Positions 26,800-39,980 of a DNA stretch of 64,000 nucleotides are shown here, in pieces. This DNA is from Liolophura sinensis (lineage: Eukaryota > Mollusca > Polyplacophora > Chitonida > Chitonidae). Position 1 is the stretch's first letter. Every line of letters begins with the position of its first letter. The notes under the pieces are model-generated. The model was not told the origin of the DNA. It saw only the letters and a list, made by a program, of their open reading frames with translations, and did not search any database. The stretch lies in NCBI RefSeq assembly GCF_032854445.1, contig NW_027018007.1, positions 1-64,000 of the forward strand, read 5' to 3'. Position numbers and translations under genes: made by a program.

Positions 26800-27900
26800 C
26801 TATAAGTTATGTGCCCTTCGGTAGCCCAGAAGACGTCAAATCTTTGGGCTAAGCCCATTTAACTCACCCAGCAATTGTCTTACTTCTAAGTGCAAGACAA
26901 TCTCAATGTCTTTATCTACGTGTAGAAAAACCACACCATTTGTACGTGAAAAACACAAGGTACTTGATACAGTCTGCTGTAAAAAGTACAACTGACCACA
27001 GACCCACGTGAATAAGGTGCCAAAAGATGCGGAATTGAGCCAGGCATCGGCAGCTGTTGAAAAATTGCAAATTTCCCTGGTTTCCATGGAGTAAGAGCCG
27101 TTGCTGGGCACGTGATTATGACATAAATGATCATTCAATTGTCGCTACAGCCAAAAGTATTGGTCAGAGAGCAACGCGGATTGCACCATTCGATTTCTCG
27201 TCACAAAATACCTCGGATTAGCCTTTTACCAGCAGCACTGGAACAGTTTTTCCACTTTTGCATTTTTGCCTGGTCTTTTTGTTAATTGAAATCGGCTACA
27301 CTGTACTCTGTACAATCGCGACTGGTCATTACTATATTCAACTTTTGACTATAAGTTATGTTCCCTTCGGTAGCCCAGAAGACCTGAAATCTTTGGGCTA
27401 AGCCCATTTAACTCACCCAGCAATTGTCTTACTTCTAAATCCAAGACAATCTCAATGTCTTTATCTACGTGTAGAAAAACAACACCATTTGTACGTGAAA
27501 AACACAAGGTACTTGATACAGTCTGCTGTAAAAAGTACAACTGACCACAGACCCACATCAATAAGGTGCCAAAAGATGCGGAATTGAGCCAGGCATCGGC
27601 AGCTGTTGAAAAATTGCAAACTTCCCTGGTTTCCATGGAGTAAGGAGCCGTTGCCGGGCACGTGATTATGACATAAATGATCATTCAATTGTCGCTACAG
27701 CCAAACGTATTGGTCGGAGAGCAACGCGGATTGCACCATTCGATTTCTCGTCCACAAAATACGTCGGATTAGCCTCTTACCAGCAGCACTGGAACAGTTT
27801 TTCCACTTTTGCATTTTTGCCTGGTCTTTTTTGTTAATTGAAATCGGCTACACCGTACTCTGTACAATCGCGACTGGTCATTACTATATTCAACTTTTGA
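26800..27900 (+). repeat. l-m dimer, copy 2
   Basis: This is the same dimer as 19658-20755, about 7.14 kb (13 monomers) away. It has the same private markers (cacGtgaataagg, atacCtcgg, atgtTccc, aaacAacacc, aaaCttccc). Differences are few: aaaagtatt instead of aaaaAtatt in l, and single-base insertions in m. Confidence 0.9.
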
Positions 27901-30900
27901 CTATAAGTTATGTGCCCTTCGGTAGCCCAGAAGACGTCAAATCTTTGGGCTAAGCCCATTTAACTCACCCAGCAATTGTCTTACTTCTAAGTGCAAGACA
28001 ATCTCAATGTCTTTATCTACGTGTAGAAAAACCACACCATTTGTACGTGAAAAACAGAAGGTACTTGATACAGTCTGCTGTAAAAAGTACAACTAAACAC
28101 TGACCCACATTTATAAGGTGCCAAAGGTGCGGAATTGGGCCAGGCATCGGCAGCTGTTAAAAAATTGCAAATTTCCCTGGTTTCCATGGAGTAAGAGCCG
28201 TTGCTGGGCACGTGATTATGACATAAATGATCATTCAATTGTCAATACAGCCAAAAGTATTGGTCGGAGAGCAACGCGGTTTGCACCATTCGATTTCTCG
28301 TCACAAAATACGTCGGATTAGCCTCTTACCAGCAGCACTGGAACAGTTTTTCCACTTTTGCATTTTTGCCTGGTCTTTTTGTTAATTGAAATCGGCTACA
28401 CTGTACTCTGTACAATCGCGACTGGTCATTACTATATTCAACTTTTGACTATAAGTTATGTGCCCTTCGGTAGCCCAGAAGACCTGAAATCTTTGGGCTA
28501 AGCCCATTTAACTCACCCAGCAATTGTCTTACTTCTAAGTCCAAGACAATCTCAATGTCTTTATCTACGTGTAGAAAAACCACACCATTTGTACATAAAA
28601 AACACAAGGTACTTGATACAGTCTGCTGTAAAAAGTACAACTAAACACTGACCCACATTTATAAGGTGCCAAAAGATGCGGAATTGGGCCAGGTATCGGC
28701 AGCTGTTGAAAAATTGCCAATTTCCCTGGTTTCCATGGAGTAACAGCCGTTGCTGTGCACGTGATTATGACATAAATGATCATTCAATTGTCGCTACAGC
28801 CAAAAGTATTGGTCGGAGAGCAGCGCGGTTTGCACCATTCGATTTCTCGTCACAAAATACGTCGGATTAGCCTCTTACCAGCAGCACTGGAACAGTTTTC
28901 GCACTTTTGCATTTTTGCCTGGTCTTTTTGTTAATTGAAATCGGCTACACTGTACTCTGTACAATCGCGACTGGTCATTACTATATTCAACTTTTGACTA
29001 TAAGTTATGTGCCCTTCGGTAGCCCAGAAGACGTCAAATCTTTGCGCTTAGCCCATTTAACTCACCCAACAATTGCCTTACTTCTAAGTCCAAGACAATC
29101 TCAATGTCTTTATCTACGTGTAGAAAAACCACACCATTTGTACGTGAGAAACACAAGGTTCTTGATACAGTCTGCTGTAAAAAGTACAACTGAACACTGA
29201 CCCACTTCAGTAAGGTGCCAAAAGATGCGGAATTGAGCCAGGCATCGGCAGCTGTTGAAAAATTGCAAATTTCCCTGGTTTCCATGGAGTAAGAGCCGTT
29301 GCTGGGGCACGTGATTATGACATAAATGATCATTCAATTGTCACTACAGCCAAAAGTATTGGTCGGAGAGCAACGCGGTTTGCACCATTCGATTTCTCGT
29401 CACAAAATACGTCGGATTAGCCTCTTACCAGCAGCACTGGAACAGTTTTCGCACTTTTGCATTTTTGCCTGGTCTTTTTGTTAATTGAAATCGGCTACAC
29501 TGTACTCTGTACAATCGCGACTGGTCATTACTATATTCAACTTTTGACTATAAGTTATGTGCCCTTCGGTAGCCCAGAAGACCTGAAATCTTTGGGCCAA
29601 GCCCATTTAACTCACCCAGCAATTGTCTTACTTCTAAGTCCAAGACAATCTCAATGTCTTTATCTACGTGTAGAAAAACCACACCATTTGTACGTGAAAA
29701 AACACAAGGTACTTGATACAGTCTGCTGTATAAAGTACAACTGACCACAGACCCACATGAATAAGGCGCCAAAAGATGCGGAATTGAGCCAGGCATCGGC
29801 AGCTGTTGAAAAATTGCAAATTTCCCTGGTTTCCATGGAGTAAGAGCCGTTGCCGGGCACGTGATTATGACATAAATGATCATTCAATTGTCACTACAGC
29901 CAAAAGTATTGGTCGGAGAGCAACGCGGTTTGCACCATTCGATTTCTCGTCACAAAATACGTCGGATTAGCCTCTTACCAGCAGCACTGGAACAGTTTTT
30001 CCACTTTTGCATTTTTACCTGGTCTTTTTGTTAATTGAAATCGGCTACACTGTACTCTGTACAATCGCGACTGGTCATTACTATATTCAACTTTTGACTA
30101 TAAGTTATGTGCCCTTCGGTAGCCCAGAAGACCTGAAATCTTTGGGCTAAGCCCATTTAACTCACCCAGCAATTGTCTTACTTCTAAGTCCAAGACAATC
30201 TCAATGTCTTTATCTACGTGTAGAAAAACCACACCATTTGTACATAAAAAACACAAGGTACTTGATACAGTCTGCTGTAAAAAGTACAACTAAACACTGA
30301 CCCACATTTATAAGGTGCCAAAAGATGCGGAATTGGGCCAGGCATCGGCAGCTGTTAAAAAATTGCAAATATCCCTGGTTTCCATGGAGTAAGAGCCGTT
30401 GCTGGGCACGTGATTATGACATCAATATTCATTGATTTGTCGCTACAGCCAAAAGTATTGGTCGGAGAGCAACGCGGTTTGCACCATTCGATTTCTCGTC
30501 ACAAAATACGTCGGATTAGCCTCTTACCAGCTGCACTGGAACAGTTTTTCCACTTTTGCATTTTTGCCTGGTCTTTTTGTTAATTGAAATCGGCTACACT
30601 GTACTCTGTACAATCGCGACTGGTCATTACTATATTCAACTTTTGACTATAAGTTATGTGCCCTTCGGTAGCCCAGAAGACCTGAAATCTTTGGGCTAAG
30701 CCCATTTAACTCACCCAGCAATTGCCTTACTTCTAAGTGCAAGACAATCTCAATGTCTTTATCTACGTGTAGAAAAACCACACCATTTGTACGTGAAAAA
30801 CACAAGGTACTTGATACAGTCTGCTGTAAAAAGTACAACTGAACACTGACTCACTTTAGTAAGGTGCCAAAAGATGCGGAATTGAGCCAGGCATCGGCAG

Positions 30901-31745
30901 CTGTTGAAAAATTGCCAATTTCCCTGGTTTCCATGGAGTAAGAGCCGTTGCTGGGCACGTGATTATGACATAAATGATCATTCAATTGTCACTACAGCCA
31001 AAAGTATTGGTCGGAGAGCAACGCGGTTTGCACCATTCGATTTCTCGTCACAAAATACGTCGGATTAGCCTCTTACCAGCAGCACTGGAACAGTTTTTTC
31101 CACTTTTGCATTTTTACCTGGTCTTTTTGTTAATTGAAATCGGCTACACTGTACTCTGTACAATCGCGACTGGTCATTACTATATTCAACTTTTGACTAT
31201 AAGTTATGTGCCCTTCGGTAGCCCAGAAGACGTCAAATCTTTGGGCTAAGCCCATTTAACTCACCCAGCAACTGCCTTACTTCTAAGTGCAAGACAATCT
31301 CAATGTCTTTATCTACGTGTAGAAAAACCACACCATTTGTACGTGAGAAACACAAGGTACTTGATACAGTCTGCTGTAAAAAGTACAACTGAACACTGAC
31401 CAACTTCAGTAAGGTGCCAAAAGATGCGGAATTGAGCCAGGCATCGGCAGCTGTTGAAAAATTGCAAATTTCCCTGGTTTCCATGGAGTAAGAGCCGTTG
31501 CTGTGCACGTGATTATGACATAAATGATCATTCAATTGTCACTACAGCCAAAAGTATTGGTCGGAGAGCAACGCGGTTTGCACCATTCGATTTCTCGTCA
31601 CAAAATACGTCGGATTAGCCTCTTACCAGCAGCACTGGAACAGTTTTCGCACTTTTGCATTTTTGCCTGGTCTTTTTGTTAATTGAAATCGGCTACACTG
31701 TACTCTGTACAATCGCGACTGGTCATTACTATATTCAACTTTTGA
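27901..31745 (+). repeat. a-b-k-e-f-g-h run
   Basis: Units start at 27901 (a), 28449 (b), 28998 (k), 29548 (e, with tataaag and aaggCgcc), 30098 (f), 30647 (g) and 31197 (h). The f-g-h-k order (30098-32294) matches the f-type 3' half of 14166 followed by g, h and k at 14715-16361, roughly 15.9 kb away. Confidence 0.8.
30421..30436. other. f-type dyad ATCAAT-ATTC-ATTGAT
   Basis: Within the f unit starting 30098, intact arms. Confidence 0.8.
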
Positions 31746-34700
31746 CTATAAGTTATGTGCCCTTCGGTAGCCCAGAAGACGTCAAATCTTTGGGCTTAGC
31801 CCATTTAACTCACCCAGCAATTGCCTTACTTCTAAGTGCAAGACAATCTCAATGTCTTTATCTACGTGTAGAAAAACCACACCATTTGTACGTGAGAAAC
31901 AGAAGGTTCTTGATACAGTCTGCTGTAAAAAGTACAACTGAACACTGACCCACTTCAGTAAGGTGCCAAAAGATGCGGAATTGAGCCAGGCATCGGCAGC
32001 TGTTGAAAAATTGCAAATTCGCCTGGTTTCCATGGAGTAAGAGCCGTTGCTGGGCACGTGATTATGACATAAATGATCATTCAATTGTCACTACAGCCAA
32101 AAGTATTGGTCGGAGAGCAACGCGGTTTGCACCATTCGATGTCTCGTCACAAAATACGTCGGATTAGCCTCTTACCAGCAGCACTGGAACAGTTTTCGCA
32201 CTTTTGCATTTTTGCCTGGTCTTTTTGTTAATTGAAATCGGCTACACTGTACTCTGTACAATCGCGACTGGTCATTACTATATTCAACTTTTGACTATAA
32301 GTTATGTGCCCTTCGGTAGCCCAGAAGACCTGAAATCTTTGGGCCAAGCCCATTTAACTCACCCAGCAATTGTCTTACTTCTAAGTCCAAGACAATCTCA
32401 ATGTCTTTATCTACGTGTAGAAAAACCACACCATTTGTACGTGAAAAACACAAGGTACTTGATACAGTCTGCTGTATAAAGTACAACTGACCACAGACCC
32501 ACATGAATAAGGCGCCAAAAGATGCGGAATTGAGCCAGGCATCGGCAGCTGTTGAAAAATTGCAAATTTCCCTGGTTTCCATGGAGTAAGAGCCGTTGCT
32601 GGGCACGTGATTATGATATAAATGATCATTCAATTGTCACTACAGCCAAAAGTATTGGTCGGAGAGCAACGCGGTTTGCACCATTCGATTTCTCGTCACA
32701 AAATACGTCGGATTAGCCTCTTACCAGCAGCACTGGAACAGTTTTCGCACTTTTGCATTTTTGCCTGGTCTTTTTGTTAATTGAAATCGGCTACACTGTA
32801 CTCTGTACAATCGCGACTGGTCATTACTATATTCAACTTTTGACTATAAGTTATGTGCCCTTCGGTAGCCCAGAAGACGTCAAATCTTTGGGCTAAGCCC
32901 ATTTAACTCACCCAGCAATTGTCTTACTTCTAAGTGCAAGACAATCTCAATGTCTTTATCTACGTGTAGAAAAACCACACCATTTGTACGTGAAAAACAC
33001 AAGGTACTTGATACAGTCTGCTGTAAAAAGTACAACTAAACACTGACCCACATTTATAAGGTGCCAAAAGGTGCGGAATTGGGCCAGGCATCGGCAGCTG
33101 TTAAAAAATTGCAAATATCCCTGGTTTCCATGGAGTAAGAGCCGTTGCTGTGCACGTGATTATGACATAAATGATCATTCAATTGTCGCTACAGCCAAAC
33201 GTATTGGTCGGAGAGCAACGCGGTTTGCACCATTCGATTTCTCGTCACAAAATACGTCGGATTAGCCTCTTACCAGCAGCACTGGAACAGTTTTTCCACT
33301 TTTGCATTTTTGCCTGGTCTTTTTGTTAATTGAAATCGGCTACACTGTACTCTGTACAATCGCGACTGGTCATTACTATATTCAACTTTTGACTATAAGT
33401 TATGTGCCCTTCGGTAGCCCAGAAGACGTCAAATCTTTGGGCTAAGCCCATTTAACTCACCCAGCAATTGCCTTACTTCTAAGTGCAAGACAATCTCAAT
33501 GTCTTTATCTACGTGTAGAAAAACCACACCATTTGTACGTGAGAAACACAAGGTACTTGATACAGTCTGCTGTAAAAAGTACAACTGAACACTGACCAAC
33601 TTCAGTAAGGTGCCAAAAGATGCGGAATTGAGCCAGGCATCGGCAGCTGTTGAAAAATTGCAAATTTCCCTGGTTTCCATGGAGTAAGAGCCGTTGCTGT
33701 GCACGTGATTATGACATAAATGATCATTCAATTGTCGCTACAGGCAAAAGTATTGGTCGGAGAGCAACGCGGTTTGCACCATTCGATTTCTCGTCACAAA
33801 ATACGTCGGATTAGCCTCTTACCAGCAGCACTGGAACAGTTTTCGCACTTTTGCATTTTTGCCTGGTCTTTTTGTTAATTGAAATCGGCTACACAGTACT
33901 CTGTACAATCGCGACTGGTCATTACTATATTCAACTTTTGACTATAAGTTATGTGCCCTTCGGTAGCCCAGAAGACCTGAAATCTTTGGGCCAAGCCCAT
34001 TTAACTCACCCAGCAATTGCCTTACTTCTAAGTCTAAGACAATCTCAATGTCTTTATCTACGTGTAGAAAAACCACACCATTTGTACGTGAGAAACACAA
34101 GGTTGTTGATACAGTCTGCTGTAAAAAGTACAACTGAACACTGACCCACTTCAGTAAGGTGCCAAAAGATGCGGAATTGAGCCAGGCATCGGCAGCTGTT
34201 GAAAAATTGCAAATTTCCCTGGTTTCCATGGAGTAAGAGCCGTTGCTGGGCACGTGATTATGACATAAATGATCATTCAGTTGTCACTACAGCCAAAAGT
34301 ATTGGTCGGAGAGCAACGCGGTTTGCACCATTCGATTTCTCGTCACAAAATACGTCGGATTAGCCTCTTACCAGCAGCACTGGAACAGTTTTCGCACTTT
34401 TGCATTTTTGCCTGGTCTTTTTGTTAATTGAAATCGGCTACACTGTACTCTGTACAATCGCGACTGGTCATTACTATATTCAAGTTTTGACTATAAGTTA
34501 TGTGCCCTTCGGTAGCCCAGAAGACCTGAAATCTTTGGGCTTAGCCCATTTAACTCACCCAGCAATTGTCTTACTTCTAAGTCCAAGACAATCTCAATGT
34601 CTTTATCTACGTGTAGAAAAACCACACCATTTGTACATAAAAAACACAAGGTACTTGATACAGTCTGCTGTATAAAGTACCACTGACCACAGACCCACAT

Positions 34701-36137
34701 GAATAAAGCGCCAAAAGATGCGGAATTGAGCCAGGCATCGGCAGCTGTTGAAAAATTGCAAATTTCCCTGGTTTCCATGGAGTAAGAGCCGTTGCTGGGC
34801 ACGTGATTATGATATAAATGATCATTCAATTGTCACTACAGCCAAAAGTATTGGTCGGAGAGCAACGCGGTTTGCACCATTCGATTTCTCGTCACAAAAT
34901 ACGTCGGATTAGCCTCTTACCAGCAGCACTGGAACAGTTTTCGCACTTTTGCATTTTTGCCTGGTCTTTTTGTTAATTGAAATCGGCTACACTGTACTCT
35001 GTACAATCGCGACTGGTCATTACTATATTCAACTTTTGACTATAAGTTATGTGCCCTTCGGTAGCCCAGAAGACGTCAAATCTTTGGGCTAAGCCCATTT
35101 AACTCACCCAGCAATTGTCTTACTTCTAAGTGCAAGACAATCTCAATGTCTTCATCTACGTGTAGAAAAACCACACCATTTGTACGTGAAAAACACAAGG
35201 TACTTGATACAGTCTGCTGTAAAAAGTACAACTAAACACTGACCCACATTTATAAGGTGCCAAAAGGTGCGGAATTGGGCCAGGCATCGGCGGCTGTTAA
35301 AAAATTGCAAATATCCCTGGTTTCCATGGAGTAAGAGCCGTTGCTGTGCACGTGATTATGACATAAATGATCATTCAATTGTCGCTACAGCCAAACGTAT
35401 TGGTCGGAGAGCAACGCGGTTTGCACCATTCGATTTCTCGTCACAAAATACGTCGGATTAGCCTCTTACCAGCAGCACTGGAACAGTTTTTCCACTTTTG
35501 CATTTTTGCCTGGTCTTTTTGTTAATTGAAATCGGCTACACTGTACTCTGTACAATCGCGACTGGTCATTACTATATTCAACTTTTGACTATAAGTTATG
35601 TGCCCTTCGGTAGCCCAGAAGACCTGAAATCTTTGGGCTAAGCCCATTTAACTCACCCAGCAATTGTCTTACTTCTAAGTGCAAGACAATCTCAATGTCT
35701 TTATCTACGTGTAGAAAAACCACACCATTTGTACGTGATAAACACAAGGTACTTGATACAGTCTGCTGTAAAAAGTACAACTGAACACTGACCCACTTCA
35801 GTAAGGTGCCAAAAGATGCGGAATTGAGCCAGGCATCGGCAGCTGTTGAAAAATTGCAAATTTCCCTGGTTTCCATGGAGCAAGAGCCGTTGCCGGGCAC
35901 GTGATTATGACATAAATGATCATTCAATTGTCACTACAGCCAAAAGTATTGGTCGGAGAGCAACGCGGTTTGCACCATTCGATTTCTCGTCACAAAATAC
36001 GTCGGATTAGCCTCTTACCAGCAGCACTGGAACAGTTTTTCCACTTTTGCATTTTTGCCTGGTCTTTTTGTTAATTGAAATCGGCTACACTGTACTCTGT
36101 ACAATCGCGACTGGTCATTACTATATTCAACTTTTGA
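31746..36137 (+). repeat. k-e-a-h-c-e-a-i run with four-monomer e-a spacing
   Basis: Units start at 31746, 32295, 32844, 33393, 33942, 34491, 35040 and 35589, all 549 bp. The e-a pair at 32295-33392 recurs at 34491-35588, exactly 2,196 bp (four monomers) later, sharing tataaag, ggCgcc and atgaTataaatg in e, and ctgTgcacg with GGTGCGG in a. Confidence 0.85.
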
Positions 36138-37784
36138 CTATAAGTTATGTGCCCTTCGGTAGCCCAGAAGACCTGAAATCTTTGGGCTAAGCCCATTTAA
36201 CTCACCCAGCAATTGCCTTACTTCTAAGTGCAAGACAATCTCAATGTCTTTATCTACGTGTAGAAAAACCACACCATTTGTACATAAAAAACACAAGGTA
36301 CTTGATACAGTCTGCTGTAAAAAGTACAACTAAACACTGACCCACATTTATAAGGTGCCAAAAGATGCGGAATTGGGCCAGGTATCGGCAGCTTTTGAAA
36401 AATTGCCAATTTCCCTGGTTTCCATGGAGTAAGAGCCTTTGCTGTGCACGTGGTTATGACATAAATGATCATTCAGTTGTCGCTACAGGCAAAAGTATTG
36501 GTCGGAGAGCAACGCGGTTTGCACCATTCGATTTGTCGTCACAAAATACGTCGGATTAGCCTCTTACCAGCAGCAGTGGAACAATTTTTCCAATTTTGCG
36601 TTTTTGCCTGGTCTTTTTGTTAATTGAAATCGGCTACACTGTACTCTGTACAATCGCGACTGGTCATTACTATATTCAACTTTTGACTATAAGTTATGTG
36701 CCCTTCGGTAGCCCAGAAGACCTGAAATCTTTGGGCTAAGCCCATTTAACTCACCCAGCAATTGCCTTACTTCTAAGTGCAAGACAATCTCAATGTCTTT
36801 ATCTACGTGTAGAAAAACCACACCATTTGTACGTGAGAAACACAAGGTACTTGATACAGTCTGCTGTAAAAAGTACAACTGAACACTGACCCACTTCAGT
36901 AAGGTGCCAAAAGATGCGGAATTGAGCCAGGCATCGGCAGCTGTTGAAAAATTGCAAATTCGCCTGGTTTCCATGGAGTAAGAGCCGTTGCTGGGCACGT
37001 GATTATGACATAAATGATCATTCAATTGTCACTACAGCCAAAAGTATTGGTCGGAGAGCAACGCGGTTTGCACCATTCGATTTCTCGTCACAAAATACGT
37101 CGGATTAGCCTCTTACCAGCAGCACTGGAACAGTTTTCGCACTTTTGCATTTTTGCCTGGTCTTTTTGTTAATTGAAATCGGCTACACTGTACTCTGTAC
37201 AATCGCGACTGGTCATTACTATATTCAACTTTTGACTATAAGTTATGTGCCCTTCGGTAGCCCAGAAGACGTCAAATCTTTGGGCTAAGCCCATTTAACT
37301 CACCCAGCAATTGCCTTACTTCTAAGTGCAAGACAATCTCAATGTCTTTACCTACGTGTAGAAAAACCACACCATTTGTACGTGAGAAACACAAGGTTCT
37401 TGATACAGTCTGCTGTAAAAAGTACAACTGAACACTGACCCACTTCAGTAAGGTGCCAAAAGATGCGGAATTGAGCCAGGCATCGGCAGCTGTTGAAAAA
37501 TTGCAAATTTCCCTGGTTTCCATGGAGTAAGAGCCGTTGCTGGGCACGTGATTATGACATAAATGATCATTCAATTGTCACTACAGCCAAAAGTATTGGT
37601 CGGAGAGCAACGCGGTTTGCACCATTCGATTTCTCGTCACAAAATACGTCGGATTAGCCTCTTACCAGCAGCACTGGAACAGTTTTCGCACTTTTGCATT
37701 TTTGCCTGGTCTTTTTGTTAATTGAAATCGGCTACACTGTACTCTGTACAATCGCGACTGGTCATTACTATATTCAACTTTTGA
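36138..37784 (+). repeat. b-c-c/d units
   Basis: 36138 is a b unit with several private changes (gctTttg, gccTttgc, acgtgGtta). 36687 has caaattCGcctgg, also present at 31746 and 39981. 37236 is c/d-like with cgtc and ggTTCttg. The b-like 3' end (cagtggaacaattttt) at 36138 reappears at the end of 39432, six monomers later. Confidence 0.75.
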
Positions 37785-39980
37785 CTATAAGTTATGTGCC
37801 CTTCGGTCGCCCAGAAGACCTAAAATCTTTGGGCCAAGCCCATTTAACTCACCCAGCAGTTGTCTTACTTCTAAGTCCAAGACAATCTCAATGTCTTTAT
37901 CTACGTGTAGAAAAACCAGACCATTTGTACATAAAAAACACAAGGTACTTGATACAGTCTGCTGTAAAAAGTACAACTGACCACAGACCCACATTTATAA
38001 GGTGCCAAAAGATGCGGAATTGAGCCAGGTATCGGCAGCTGTTGAAAAATTGCCAATTTCCCTGGTTTCCATGGAGTAAGAGCCGTTGCTGTGCACGTGA
38101 TTATGACATAAATGATCATTCAATTGTCGCTACAGGCAAAAGTATTGGTCGGAGAGCAACGCGGTTTGCACCATTCGATTTGTCGTCACAAAATACGTCG
38201 GATTAGCCTCTTACCAGCAGCACTGGAAGAATTTTTCCAATTTTGCGTTTTTGCCTGGTCTTTTTGTTAATTGAAATCGGCTACACTCTACTCTGTACAA
38301 TCACGACTGGTCATTACTATATTCAACTTTTGACTATAAGTTATGTGCCATTCGGTAGCCCAGAAGATCTGAAATCTTTGGGCTAAGCCCATTTAACTCA
38401 CCCAGCAATTGCCTTACTTCTAAGTGCAAGACAATCTCAATGTCTTTATCTACGTGTAGAAAAACCACACCATTTGTACATAAAAAACACAAGGTACTTG
38501 ATACAGTCTGCTGTAAAAAGTACAACTAAACACTGACCCACATTTATAAGGTGCCAAAAGATGCGGAATTGGGCCAGGTATCGGCAGCTGTTGAAAAATT
38601 GCCAATTTCCCTGGTTTCCATGGAGTAAGAGCCGTTGCTGTGCACGTGATTATGACATAAATGATCATTCAGTTGTCGCTACAGGCAAAAGTATTGGTCG
38701 GAGAGTAACGCGGTTTGCACCATTCGATTTGTCGTCACAAAATACGTCGGATTAGCCTCTTACCAGCAGCACTGGAACAGTTTTCGCACTTTTGCATTTT
38801 TGCCTGGTCTTTTTGTTAATTGAAATCGGCTACACTGTACTCTGTACAATCGCGACTGGTCATTACTATATTCAACTTTTGACTATAAGTTATGTGCCCT
38901 TCGGTCGCCCAGAAGACCTAAAATCTTTGGGCCAAGCCCATTTAACTCACCCAGCAATTGTCTTACTTCTAAGTCCAAGACAATCTCAATGTCTTTATCT
39001 ACGTGTAGAAAAACCAGACCATTTGTACATAAAAAACACAAGGTACTTGATACAGTCTGCTGTAAAAAGTACAACTGACCACAGACCCACATTTATAAGG
39101 TGCCAAAAGATGCGGAATTGAGCCAGGTATCGGCAGCTGTTGAAAAATTGCCAATTTCCCTGGTTTCCATGGAGTAAGAGCCGTTGCTGTGCACGTGATT
39201 ATGACATAAATGATCATTCAATTGTCGCTACAGGCAAAAGTATTGGTCGGAGAGCCACGCGGTTTGCACCATTCGATTTGTCGTCACAAAATACGTCGGA
39301 TTAGCCTCTTACCAGCAGCACTGGAAGAATTTTTCCAATTTTGCGTTTTTGCCTGGTCTTTTTGTTAATTGAAATCGGCTACACTCTACTCTGTATAATC
39401 ACGACTGGTCATTACTATATTCAACTTTTGACTATAAGTTATGTGCCATTCGGTAGCCCAGAAGATCTGAAATCTTTGGGCTAAGCCCATTTAACTCACC
39501 CAGCAATTGCCTTACTTCTAAGTGCAAGACAATCTCAATGTCTTTATCTACGTGTAGAAAAACCACACCATTTGTACATAAAAAACACAAGGTACTTGAT
39601 ACAGTCTGCTGTAAAAAGTACAACTAAACACTGACCCACATTTATAAGGTGCCAAAAGATGCGGAATTGGGCCAGGTATCGGCAGCTGTTGAAAAATTGC
39701 CAATTTCCCTGGTTTCCATGGAGTAAGAGCCGTTGCTGTGCACGTGATTATGACATAAATGATCATTCAGTTGTCGCTACAGGCAAAAGTATTGGTCGGA
39801 GAGTAACGCGGTTTGCACCATTCGATTTGTCGTCACAAAATACGTCGGATTAGCCTCTTACCAGCAGCAGTGGAACAATTTTTCCAATTTTGCATTTTTG
39901 CCTGGTCTTTTTGTTAATTGAAATCGGCTACACTGTACTCTGTACAATCGCGACTGGTCATTACTATATTCAACTTTTGA
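37785..39980 (+). repeat. Tandemly duplicated j-b dimer (2 x 1,098 bp)
   Basis: j units at 37785 and 38883 both have ggtCgcccagaagacctA, ccaGacc and agaatttttccaatttt. b units at 38334 and 39432 both have gccAttcgg, gaagaTctg and gagTaacg. The two 1,098-bp copies differ at only a handful of positions I could see (agcaGttg, gagcCacg, ctgtaTaatc), until the 3' end of the last unit. This is a recent duplication of a dimer. Confidence 0.9.
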
